Positions 50,454 through 60,427 of a stretch of DNA of 64,000 nucleotides are shown in pieces. The stretch is from Hygrocybe punicea (taxonomy: Eukaryota > Basidiomycota > Agaricomycetes > Agaricales > Hygrophoraceae), in assembly GCA_963556145.1 (NCBI GenBank), contig OY744463.1, positions 4,278,001-4,342,000 on the forward strand, in the 5' to 3' direction. A program made the position numbers and the translations under genes. Position 1 is the first letter of the stretch, and every line of letters begins with the position of its first letter. The notes under the pieces are model-generated. The model was not told the DNA's origin, did not search any database, and worked only from the letters and a program-made list of their open reading frames with translations.

Positions 50454-51778
50454 TCAAGAGAGGGAGGGGAAGGCAGACTCGTCATCGACGTTGACGGGGG
50501 CAGAACCATTAGAACGTTCTCTTGGAGCACCACGACCACGGCCGGCGCCACGATACGGTCTATCGCCTCCCCTGTCACTGCCACGGCCGCCGCGACCGCC
50601 TCGCGAAGGACGGTCGAAATGGGGATTTATTTCGATAAAGACCTTTTCTTCCCTCTTTGCGCGAGGCTTTGCGGCGGATTTGCTCTGGAAGGAGGACATA
50701 TGAAGGGGCAGAGGATAGAATTGGGGAGGGGACGAACCTTGCCGACAAAGTACGTATTTTGCTGCTCGTCCTTCTTGAGGGGGACGACGTCTTTCCAGTT
50801 GTCGTCTTGGCCTTCGTTTGCCTTTCTGGTGCCCTCTAGCTTTGGGATCACCTCGCTTTCTTTCTTTCGGGCGAGGTACTGGTCGAGGGTCAAGGTGTTA
50901 TCCTCCTCCTCTGGCTCCCTGTCGCGTTGCCTGCGACCATCGCGCTCGGGACCGGACTTGTCAGGTTCCGGAGCGGTGGGAGTGGTGGGTGCTGGCTCTG
51001 TGGCGATTGCTGGAGTGCTCCAGGGGTCAGATGCGGGAGCTGCATCAGCTTCACCCCAGTCATTGGTGACTTGAGTTCCCCAATCATTAGCGCCCTCTGT
51101 AGCAGCATCGTTGTTGGCTGCCTCTTCGAATTTGAGCTCTGCATTTCCGTCATCGCCGCCCCAGGATTGGTGTACTTTTTTATCAGAGTCACTGGGATGG
51201 GGGCGGATAAGAGAGAGAGAATTGAGGGAGATTGGAGGAGGAGGACATACGTCTTGCCTGACTGGCTGTGCCTGTCAAATTGACGACCACGGAAACCGCC
51301 GCCGCCGCCGCCGCCACCACCACCACCACCACCACCGCTGCCGCCGCCGCCGCCCCTAGCACCGCGACCTCTGCCCCTCCCGCGGCCACGACCATCGTTG
51401 TCGACTTGAGGAGGGCCGGATGTGAGAGAGAGATTGGATTGGATAGAAGGGGGAGGAGAGACATACACTTCCTCGGAGCAGCCTCTGGATTTGGAGGAGC
51501 GGATGCATCTTCGGTGTTCTGATCCCTGCCAGCCTTGTTGGCAGCGGCACCTCGGGGATAGTACCTACCGCCGCGAGAAGCGGGACCACCCCTGGGTTTT
51601 TGGTTTCCTCGAGATTGCTGGGCAGGAGGTGGAGGAGACTCCACAGGAGGTGGTGCAGGGCTAGGAGGCCGAGAAGGATCCTCGGCTGTGGGGGAGGAGG
51701 TGAAGAAAGAGGAAGGAGCGAGAAAGCGAATTACTGACCATCCAGGATGGAAAAAGGGTTTTTTGTGGCCACCGACAT
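50454..51778 (-). CDS. Stm1/SERBP1 (HABP4_PAI-RBP1) family ribosome-associated protein
   Basis: Members bind ribosomes and mRNA and preserve inactive 80S particles in starvation. It starts MSVATKNPFSILDG at 51776-51778, the conserved N-terminal box of the family. RG/RGG tracts follow (GRGRGRGRGRGARGG, with a Gly run encoded by a GCC/CAC repeat on the plus strand). Then comes a box with FDRHSQSGKT, the conserved core LTLDQYLARKKESEVIPKLE and NWKDVVPLKKDEQQNTYFVG. The C-terminal RGG region (RPSRGGRGGRGSDRGG) ends VNVDDESAFPSLS, also conserved. Disordered overall. Confidence 0.9.
51295..51354. repeat. GCC/CAC trinucleotide repeat coding for poly-glycine
   Basis: A block of (gcc)n-(cac)n-(gcc)n about 60 bp long lies within the Stm1-like exon. 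On the coding strand it is GGC/GGT, giving an almost uninterrupted Gly tract of about 18 residues. Confidence 0.85.
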
Positions 51779-52205
51779 GTTTGACGGGGCCGATTTGTTG
51801 TAGTCAGTCAGCGGAGGGGCGAGGACGGTTCAGACGGTGGGGAAGGGGTAAAAAAAAAGTGAGAGGAGACGACCCCGAATTCACCGTAGCACGGGGTCCT
51901 TTCAGCCACAGTGTGGTGCTGTACAGTTTCTCAGATATATATCGGCTGCGTTCGTGGCAGCCAAAAAAAAAACAGCCGCTGAAAAGCATCTCGACGACAG
52001 ACTCGCTCGCCTGCGAAGGACCTGAGCGTGGTCGATGACGTCGAGACCGTATTGATGGCTGGACATCGACGTGCGATAAGACTTGGGTGCGGTGTGTTCG
52101 TCTGCTGTGGATGTTCGCGGTGTGGGCAGATCGCAATGTCTGTTGTACATGATAATACATAAATAAATAAATAAATAAATAAATAACTCGTCGCTCTCCC
52201 CCGTC
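51779..52205. other. Divergent promoter region between the Stm1-like gene and SPP1
   Basis: About 430 bp between two divergent starts. At 52161-52185 six aaat units lie only 20 bp upstream of the SPP1 ATG. A tatatat tract at about 51934 could serve either gene. Confidence 0.5.
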
Positions 52206-55200
52206 ATGCAATCGAAGAAACTCGCCATCTCGTCGCTGCTCTGCAACGACCCCGCATCCATTTCCGACCCCGTCATCCTCGCGCCCCACCTCAGAAACCC
52301 GAACCTTCTCCGTCCGCCCTCGTCCTCCGCCTCTCCCGTTTTCTTCCGCTCGCCCTCAATCCCGACCCCGACCCCGCTCTCATCCTCGTCCCCTTCCTCG
52401 TCCCCCTCCCTCCAAAGCCCACTCTCGTCCTCTCGCTCGCCCCACCAGCCAAACCCCAAACTCCCTTTCGTCGGTCTCGATGCCCTCGTCCACGTCGCCT
52501 CGCAAGAGAGCAAACGACTCAGCGCCAGCTCTTCTGCTTCGCCGACCGACGTACTCCCCACTGTCTCTCCCATATCCCATTCGCCCTTGCACAGATCCCC
52601 ACCAATATCCCACTGGCAGAACATCCCCCGTGACGACAAGTGGCATACCGAAGACCTCGTTCACAGACCTCCCCCACTCCTGCTCCCCCGTCGCCATCCA
52701 CTCCCTGATGACAACCCCAGTCCAGTCACAGATGACCGCAGGGACAGATCAGCCCTACGCACACCCCACTCTCACCATCAGCAGCTCCTTCCTTCGGATC
52801 GACCCACGCTGGACCAACCACGAGCATCTCCTCTCTCCGATCCTGTCAAGCCCCATATCCACTACCCACCCCACTTGATCACACACGACCGTCTCCCCCC
52901 ACCCGTCTCCCCGACTTCTGCCGTCGATGACTCTCCGCGCCGATCACGCCCGTACCCGTCCCACTCCCACCATTACCCTCCCCGTGCCGACAACTCGAGG
53001 AGTCCCGTCCGTAGAACTAGCGACATTTCCCTCCCGTCACCATCTCAGCTTTTCCACGACCGGGCAACCTATCCTATGGAAGATCGCAAACGCGGACCCC
53101 TCGGGTACCCCGCTCCACACTCGTACCAGGACCGGCCTCTCCTGCAGGTGAATCCAGCCGGCCCCTATTCCTACCGCCAACGTGTACAGGAAATACCATC
53201 TTCCAGTCCAGAGGACGGGGATCCCCTTGACATCCCCCACCAACGCCGCCGGGTCTGTAGTCCTATCAGCGCGACCGACGAGCGGCCCACAAAAAGGCAG
53301 CGGTCTTCTAGTTCTACCAATGTCATTAGCGCCAATGTCGAGGAAGAGCCATTTCACGATCGTCGTGTCTTTTCTCCCAAGCCTGCCCCACCGCCCAATC
53401 CAGTTCCCCAGTTATCCAGTCGTGCATATCTAGCGGATGCAACAGATGTCAAGCCCCCACTCGCGAGGAATACAACTGGTAGATCAAAATACCTTATCTC
53501 CGACATGCTCAACGCAGAACTGCCCCCTCAGGAGATACCGAGTCCGTTTTCATCGAATGCAGGCGTGGACATCAAGCACGAACACACACAGTTACCCCAC
53601 GCCTGCACCGCAACCCAGGACCCTCCTGAGCATGTTCGGGACAAGGATATCCGTCCCGATGTCTCAGTGAATAAACAGGAGTCCCAAGTACAAGATCCTC
53701 ATGAATGGCTCCTAGAGCATTACGGCCATCCTTCGCCGCCTCCTCCCAGTCATCAAATGCCCTCTCAGGTCCCTTATCCAGTAGATCACTCTCCGCCTAC
53801 TGGAGCCAGATCTCCAACACGACGTAAGTCACTCGAGGCTCCTACTGTCGCCAAACTGAATCAGGCGCCTACCCATACCGTCGAGGACCGCGATCCCGAT
53901 GTCGATATTATTACTGAACTCGTCGCTGAAACACTGGACGGCGCAGAGTCACGCCCCATGGCTGCAATGGAAATCGACGTCGAAGACGAACTCCTGAGTC
54001 TAGTCGACGACCGCCACGGTGCTGCGCCCCACCCCTTGCGCCATCTGCCACCTGCCCCTTCGCCTCTCTCGCAGCAGCATCACCCACCACCTCAACCCTC
54101 TCCCACTTCCAGCTCTGATAAGCATGGCGAAGCCGTCTCTGGCATTGCATCCCCTGCGATGGCGCCGTCTCCGTCGTCGCACTTGTCTCCAGTTGCTGCT
54201 GTGCGGCACTCCGATTCTCCATCTATTTCCACTCCGACCTTGGAGCGTGGATCGATGCCCCCTCCCCCTTCAACCACCGCCAGCGGAACTGGGCCTCCCA
54301 AGAAAGGAGATTCGGTCAGCGGGACAAAGAAAAAAAAGGAAGGCGTTTCAAAGGTGTGTTTTTTGTTGTTTTCTTGCTTCTTATTCTCATGTCGTCTGCC
54401 GGAAGTCTTCCGCCAAACCTAAGCAGCTACCCAAGCAACCACCCAAGCCCCGAGCAAAGCCTGCGCCCAAAGCAAGGAAAACCGCTGCGGACGGATCTAC
54501 GAGTGCTCCGATAGGAAAGAATGCTAAAGGCTCTTCGTTTCCTGCCACAGCTGTGCCCTCGGCCATGAAAAAGTCGCTATCGGTGGGGGCCTCTCGTTCC
54601 CGATCGACGTCTTTGATGCCACGGGGATCCACTGGACCCGAGGGTGAGACGAAAGAGGACGAGATGGACGGGGACGAGGAGGACGCGGGAGCTCGGGATA
54701 ACGATGACGACAAGCAGTATTGCGTGTGCAAAACGAGGTATGACGAGGATCGAGTAATGATTGCCTGTGATCGGTGTGCAATTCCTGGGTTTCTGCCTCA
54801 AGCAGGGGGGACCGTTGGGGACTGACGATGGCCTGCTGTGCATAGGTGCGATGAGTGGTACCATACCCTGTGCGTTGATATGCCGGACCTGGAGGTGGAC
54901 CTAGTGGACCAGTTTATATGTCCGCTCTGCATTGAAAGTGCGTTTTATCTTGTTTATTTTACTTTTTTGTTGGCATCGCAGACAGGCATATTCATTCCTT
55001 CTTTCTGATACGCAAGAACACCCTGAGCTTTCCTTGAAGACGACTTATAAGCCCCGTTGCCTACTTGGGCTCAGGCACGCAGATCCGGCTTCACCGAGCG
55101 CGTGCCATAAGCCCGCACGGGGCGTGTTCTCAAAGTATTGTTCCGACGAGTGCGGCATCACGTACATGCAGTCGCGCATCAATGCGTGGATGAAAAATGG

Positions 55201-55991
55201 TGGCAAGAAAGCGAAACTCTGGGAGAGCGTCAAGGGTGCTGAGAAGCGGGAAGGCGTGGTGGTTTGTGCGGAGGTGAAGGCGGAGGAGACGAATATGGAT
55301 GTTGACAGGAAAGGGGCAGTAGCTGCGCCTGCTGTGAGGAAGGGGAAGGTCGAACTGGAAACGGAGCTGCTGAATGCGCAGCTGGATAGGGTGGTTCGCC
55401 TGCGCGAACGGATCAAAAAGGAGATGGAAGTGGTGTTGTGGAGGAGCCGTTTACTGGAACTCGCAGGAGAGCGTGCGGAGAGCGTGGGTCAATGTGGCTG
55501 GGACCAGCGGCTGTGCTTTGGCGATGAGGAATGGGCCGAATTTGGTGCGGGTGTTTTGGAGAGCTATGAGGAGATTGGACGCACGGATGATGGGGATGGC
55601 ATGCAGGTTGACGGTGCGGCGGTGACAGAGGAAGAAGGGGAGTGGTGGTGCGTTGGGAAGAAGGTGTGTGAGCGTCATGCTGGGTGAGCATCTTTCCACG
55701 TTGTGGTTTTCTTTTTCTTTCTGAATATGTATACGGCTCAGATGGCAAGTCCTGCGAGCTAAGGATGCGGTTCATGAAACGCAGAAGAGGGAGGAGTCGC
55801 TGCTTAAACTGACGACACAAGAACGCGAGATCCGGAAACGCATTGAAGATATCCTCGATCAAGACCATGACGGTAGTGATACTCCCAAAACACAGCTGAC
55901 AACCTCGAATGCTGTGCCTTTCGACGTAGGGGTTAAAGCTAACGGCGACCAAGGAAAGAAAGGAAAGAAGAAAAAAACACAACCGCAGTAG
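52206..55991 (+). CDS. SPP1: COMPASS subunit Spp1/Cfp1-type PHD protein
   Basis: Five exons (52206-54353, 54406-54773, 54846-54937, 55017-55683, 55742-55991) give 1,174 aa in one frame. The first ~700 aa are disordered, rich in Pro, Ser, His and Arg. A Lys/Pro stretch (KPKQLPKQPPKPRAKPAPKA) precedes the PHD finger: QYCVCKTRYDEDRVMIACDR, CDEWYHTLCVDMPD and FICPLC, with all Cys/His ligands. The C-terminal part has KYCSDECGITYMQSRI, a second Cys cluster as in CFP1/Spp1, then a coiled coil (ELLNAQLDRVVRLRERIKKE) and WWCVGKKVCERHAGWQ. Spp1 reads H3K4me3 and directs Set1. The very long N-terminus is far beyond yeast Spp1 (about 350 aa) but usual for agaricomycetes. Confidence 0.88.
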
Positions 55992-56252
55992 AGACCGTGT
56001 ATTTTTGTCTTTCACTCATTGGACTGTTATCGTTTGCTTTTTTCCGGTTGTTACCAACCTCGCTTTGTCTAAACCATGCTGTGTTCGCAATGTATTTTGA
56101 TTCGAATACTGTCAAATAGAAATCATTGCATTAGCTACATCGGCCGATTGTGCATGTAGGGAGGGCTTTAATGAATCTGCCAGTGTATCGAGAGACCTAC
56201 AATCACGAATCTGCCAATAACGAAGAGGTAACACCGAAAAAAAGACGTGACA

Positions 56253-56938
56253 TCAGTATCCATCACCCTCACCGCCTTCCTTGCAAAAACCCTTTTGCTC
56301 GTACAACACGTGCGACTTGAATTCTTCTCGCCGTTTCTTCATCATGATATCGTTCTTGTGGTATGTTTCGAGGACGCTATAGTCTACTTGGCGAACTGGA
56401 ATATCGTCTTCCTGGTCAAGATCCTGGTTGTGTGTGTGTGATAAGCAGACAAGTCAGTGGTGCGACGGAGGGCGGACAAGACAACACACGATTTCTCCAA
56501 GAAGCACCACGTTCTCGCCGCGAATAAGAAAGAGCCCATGCCAATTCTCAGCGAATGCGTTCCCGTGGTATATTCGCTCGACGGTGTCTTCGAGGACAAG
56601 GTTTGCTGGATAACCAAGTAACTGTATATCAACTTTTTGACAAACGCCCCCAGTGTTTCCTTTATTTGGTGAGGCTTACCGAACTGGTCATACGATCGCA
56701 ATACACCATGTAGTTTCCTGCCGTCTCTCAGAATGACCAACATCTTCCCTATGATGCGAAGCCGAGCCAACGTTATAAAAAAAAAAAGAAGAAAAAAAAA
56801 CACCCGACAACGACCACGACGATGATAGGGATAGGATTTGTCTCAGGTTGCCTGGTGCTGTAGTTGACTCGGAGCAGACGTACTGTCCACACAATCCACA
56901 AGCGATCCCGAGGTGGTGAAAGGAATTAACGAGTCCAT
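56253..56938 (-). CDS. LSM1: Lsm1, decapping-associated Sm-like protein
   Basis: Part of the Lsm1-7 ring that binds deadenylated mRNA ends and promotes decapping in P-bodies. From the ATG at 56936-56938: [20 protein letters not shown], Sm1 motif [40 protein letters not shown] and Sm2 motif [20 protein letters not shown]. The C-terminal Lsm1 extension ([20 protein letters not shown]) ends [10 protein letters not shown]. Intron 1 is about 140 bp and includes pyrimidine-rich tracts. Confidence 0.92.
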
Positions 56939-57033
56939 GGCACACAGTGCCCGCAGAACGATGAAGGTTGTGTGACAAGACCGTGACAAATTCTATTATT
57001 TATAATTCTATGCGAATGGACCAAGAAAAAGTT

Positions 57034-57121
57034 CGCTGACAGCAGGATTTGAACCTACGCGGTGAAACACCAAGTGATAATTAGTTCAAATCACTCGCCT
57101 TAACGACTCGGCCATATCAGC
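57034..57121 (-). tRNA. tRNA-Ser (UGA), with a 6-nt intron
   Basis: On the minus strand the acceptor GCTGATA pairs with TGTCAGC, with discriminator G. The D arm GGCCGAGTCGTTAAGGCG is typical of serine tRNAs. The anticodon stem AGTGA/TCACT encloses TTTGAACTAATTA, 13 nt rather than 7. This reads as anticodon TGA plus a 6-nt intron after position 37. The long variable arm (GGTG TTT CACC) and T arm GTAGG TTCAAAT CCTGC are intact. Confidence 0.85.
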
Positions 57122-57186
57122 GGTCGTCAGAACTTTTGGAAATGTACTTTATAACGCACTTGGCGACGGATCGGTGGGACCTGGTC

Positions 57187-57217
57187 TCGCGAAAAAATTA
57201 CATTCGCGAAAAAATTA
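57187..57217. repeat. Two 14 bp direct repeats upstream of tRNA-Ser
   Basis: tcgcgaaaaaatta occurs at 57187-57200 and 57204-57217, 3 bp apart. Each copy carries the palindrome tcgcga and an A6 tract. It sits between the tRNA 5' end and the NDUFA5 stop codon. Confidence 0.8.
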
Positions 57218-57221
57218 AATA

Positions 57222-57682
57222 TCAGGCACTCTGGCCAATGTACTCCCATTGTCCCGGTTCAGGTTTTTCTTCCAATGGTTCCCACCTGGCGCAAAACAAA
57301 AAACTTTAGAAATGGGCAAGCCTCGTCAAGGGCAAGCCTCGTCAAGGACGAGGCAGCCTTACGCTTTCCAGGCAATCATGTTCGACACAAGTTTCAACTC
57401 GTCCGTTGCAATATCCAACGACTCCTCGATTTGTCCTTCCCCCAATTCTTTCTCCACTTTCGCTATGTCTCCATTCGCACCTTCGGTAACTTTTAATTTG
57501 CGCAAGGTGAGCGCTTCTACACCTTGTCGGTAGACAGATGTCGGAGGAATGGCGGTTATCAAAGAAAGGGTTTCCTGGTAGGTCTTGGACAACTCGGGAA
57601 GAGGGTTTGGGTGGACAGCGAGGCCAGTAATCCCGGTGGTTTGCTTGACTACTTGTAACAAAGGTCGAGTTACTCGAAACAT
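57222..57682 (-). CDS. Complex I accessory subunit NDUFA5 (29.9 kDa type)
   Basis: A matrix-arm subunit of NADH:ubiquinone oxidoreductase. From MFRVTRPLLQVVKQTTGITG at 57680-57682: LAVHPNPLPELSKTYQETLS, VYRQGVEALTLRKLKV, GEGQIEESLDIATDELKLVS and MIAWKAWEPLEEKPEPGQWE. The last exon ends YIGQSA. The final intron (57287-57370) contains a 16 bp tandem duplication and a 7 bp stem. The length of about 125 aa fits the family. The mitochondrial ribosomal gene starts 65 bp away on the other strand. Confidence 0.92.
57315..57353. repeat. 16 bp tandem duplication and hairpin in NDUFA5 intron
   Basis: ggcaagcctcgtcaag is present at 57315-57330 and again at 57331-57346. The second copy's cctcgtc is then followed by aag and gacgagg, forming a 7 bp stem with a 3-nt loop (57337-57353) near the 5' splice site of the minus-strand intron. 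Confidence 0.8.
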
Positions 57683-57747
57683 TGAGACTGAGTCGGAGTT
57701 GCTGTCAAGCTTAAGCGCAAACACGGTCACCCTCAGGCTGAATATTA
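57683..57747. promoter_or_regulatory. 65 bp bidirectional promoter, NDUFA5 / bL32m
   Basis: Only 65 bp separate the divergent start codons of two nuclear genes for mitochondrial proteins. It contains no TATA box. The arrangement would favour co-expression. Confidence 0.55.
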
Positions 57748-58185
57748 ATGGCAGCCTTGGTTCAAACCCGCACGCTACTGCGACCACTTCAGTTCGAGAG
57801 ACCGTCATTCCTGCTTTTTCTGTCCCCAGCGTTTCTCGCATTGCAGAGACCATTCAATTGGTCCATACCGCCATTGCAGTCGCTCCTCGAGCTTCTCCCG
57901 CCATTTCTACTCGCAGTTCCAAAGAAAAAGACATCACACTCGAGAAAGGCTATGCGCAGTGCAAACAAAGGCTTAAAGGATAAGCGAAGTCTGTCATCTT
58001 TGGTTCTCAAAAATACTGGTTTTTTTTTGACTCCATTGTTTATAGACATTGTGAATTGTCCAGCGTGCGGTTCACCCAAGCTCGCACATCACCTTTGTCC
58101 TACTTGTTATACATTCTTGAGTCGTCGGTGGAAAATACAGGCAAAACAGGAGGGCGGAGGTGGCACAGTCCCCGATTTGTCGTAA
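57748..58185 (+). CDS. MRPL32: Mitochondrial ribosomal protein bL32m
   Basis: Two exons (57748-57988, 58046-58185) give 126 aa. The N-terminal presequence is hydrophobic and Arg-containing (MAALVQTRTLLRPLQFERPS), followed by the mature start AVPKKKTSHSRKAMRSANKG. In yeast the corresponding junction is cleaved by the m-AAA protease. The zinc-binding CPAC..CPTC pair (NIVNCPACGSPKLAHHLCPT) is intact. An unspliced reading is also open, but the spliced one gives the family join KDKRNIVNCPACG. Confidence 0.93.
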   Translation: MAALVQTRTLLRPLQFERPSFLLFLSPAFLALQRPFNWSIPPLQSLLELLPPFLLAVPKKKTSHSRKAMRSANKGLKDKRSLSSLVLKNTGFFLTPLFIDIVNCPACGSPKLAHHLCPTCYTFLSRRWKIQAKQEGGGGTVPDLS

Positions 58186-59061
58186 AGTTTTACGCCTGTG
58201 ATTGCGGATGTCAATCCAAGCTTACCCTGGCTAAATACTCGCTGAGTGCGACGACTGATCAAAAGGGAGAATATTGACGTCGAAAATGCCAGCCTCTTGT
58301 CAACGTAGACAAACCCTTGCCGAATCACCTTCCCAACCGCATGCGCAGCCGGGCGGTGGTCTCTTCAAGTTCGCATTCAGAATCCTATTGTAGATCTGCA
58401 AGTTCTCCCATCCGGTGAATGGGTGTCCTTCTCCTGCCTCGTTCTGCCGCGTCTATCGAACGGCCATTCTCTCATTACCTGGCGTTCTCACCCGCTTTTG
58501 TACCTTGCTCACGTCTCGGTTGACTTGTCTTTCCCATCGTTGCTGACACGCTTACCGAATAATGCCGGGAAAGACGGAAGAGGAAAAACCGCACGAATAT
58601 TTCCTTGTTTGCCGAACAAAATTGTATCTTTTTTCCGGCCATTCACGCGTTGATCAATGGTCGTTGGTTCTCACTCGTCTGTCGATATCACAGCAACACC
58701 AGGCACAACTGATCTGGCCGCTACCTTGAGTTCTTCCGATCGGCAACATTTTAAACGATACAGTGAACACTACGGGAAGCAGCAGGGGACGGAATCCGAT
58801 ACCGACAGAGTAAACCTGCATAAATCTTTGATGAATTGTATGCCTTTCTCTCTACACTTGGTTGCGACAATGGACCGACACCATCTTTGTCCCTTTACCG
58901 TGTGGTACCCCGAAAAAAGAGCCCATCAGGCTACAGCTGCTCGTGGAGATGATGAATAAATGATATAATGGGCGCACTACATAGTGTTCACTGTTCCGTT
59001 GACGACCTACAAAAATCCCTTCACAGCCAAAGAAATCTTTGCATAGAAAATTCAACGAAAA
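58186..59061. other. 876 bp region with unassigned open frames
   Basis: Open frames on the plus strand begin at about 58286 (MPASCQRRQTLAESPSQPHA) and run in different frames to about 58959. I could not join them into a convincing protein and recognise no domain. It may be 3' flanks of bL32m and the USP8-dimer gene, or a fast-evolving small gene. Confidence 0.35.
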
Positions 59062-60068
59062 TCAGTCAGAATACGCAGGTGGTGGTGTGTTGCCCCTTGT
59101 CAGATTAGGTGTCGGCTGGTCAGGCAAGAGCAGATAATTAGCAAGGGCATGCTTTTCCCTCCAGCTCAATTGCGAGCGAGAGATGACATCCAAAATAGTG
59201 GCTAGATCTGGGACATCCCGAGGCTCGGTTGGCGATGATTGAGGTGGCGATGTCGACATTGGAACGTCTCGTCGTGATGTATCTGTTGTGGTTGAAAAGA
59301 GTACCTGATTTTGGCTAGCAGTGGATATAAGATCCAAAGCCGAATCCAGGTCCCCGATTCTACTCGTTGACGCTTCCGCCGGTGGTTGGGTGTCAGGTAG
59401 AACACCCTGAGATGAACGGAAGCGGCGTTCATCATGGACAAGAGTCATTCCGCTCTCCTGAAGCCTCGCCGTATTTCCGCGAGAGGAGATGGTTGCGGAT
59501 GGTGTTGTCTCTTCCAGCACGTCGTTGGGATAGGTGGCTAACCAACGTTCGTTGCGCTCGACGAGGATTTTCTTCAGATCAGCGAGCTTATCTAACATGT
59601 CTTGACCGTTCTGTTGTGAAGATAGCGACTTGTCAGCAAAAAATTCACGTCAGGACAGGAGATCATAAGCCTCAAAAACACAAGCAACGCGTTTGACTCC
59701 AGGAAAGTGGGGACAGAAAACATGTTCGTTCCAGACTAAAACGCTCGATCCGCCTTGCTCGCACAGAAGAATGAAAAGGAATATTGGATACAGACCAACC
59801 CAAGATTGTGGCGCTGCTCACTGGTGAGCAGGTGATAATCCCGATGTGTCGGCAACGTCTCCAACGCCAGCGTCGCAACCTTTGCAAACTCTACGAAGGC
59901 CGCCTCCGATTCGCCCTCATTGATCAATTCTTTTGCGTGGCGGCGATATCTGCCAGCCTCGCGGAGGTAGTGACGGAGGCTTCGTGACCCATCATCGAGG
60001 CCTTCTCGAGAGCGACGAGCAAGTTCGGCGATGGAAGTTGGGCGACGGTTTGCGTTGAAGTTTGACAT
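59062..60068 (-). CDS. USP8-dimerisation-domain (MIT-like) protein
   Basis: From MSNFNANRRPTSIAELARRS the first exon encodes a helical USP8_dimer/AMSH-N domain (REAGRYRRHAKELINEGESE, AAFVEFAKVATLALETLPTH, LTSEQRHNLGL). After a ~160 bp intron the protein continues NGQDMLDKLADLKKILVERN. It then becomes Ser/Thr/Pro-rich, ending TRGNTPPPAYSD, a PPxY motif that could bind a Nedd4/Rsp5-type WW domain. USP8-dimer domains in AMSH and USP8 act at ESCRT-marked endosomes. There is no JAMM or USP catalytic domain here, so it may be an adaptor. Confidence 0.78.
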
Positions 60069-60427
60069 GCTATGGGTACAAGTCGGGCTAGGTGAACACC
60101 GAATCAAAACTTGGCAACATACCAGATATCTTGACAGAGAGCTTCTCTCCAGGGATTAATAGACGCTTGGTATGAGTAATGGGTACCCACGCTGTACGAC
60201 CGGCGCTTCTCCGCGGTTGAAGGGTTGGCCCCCACTTTTCGAACCTCCACGATTGATTCGGGGAGAGTCGCCTGCTCTACGTCGCAATGAAAATATATCA
60301 TCTGCATGGCATATTTAATACAGCGTACATCAGGAGTTGTCCATAGCAAATTGATACACATATCTTTATATGTACGTTTTACATAACAATGGATGCGATG
60401 AAGTGATGATACTAGTAAATCCTACAA
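60069..60427. other. 359 bp between the USP8-dimer start and the protease stop
   Basis: It holds the promoter of the downstream minus-strand gene. No additional coding or RNA gene is evident. Confidence 0.45.

Noticed and set aside
51902..52639. 245-codon minus-strand frame
   Set aside because: Antisense to the low-complexity start of SPP1 and its promoter; no family features.
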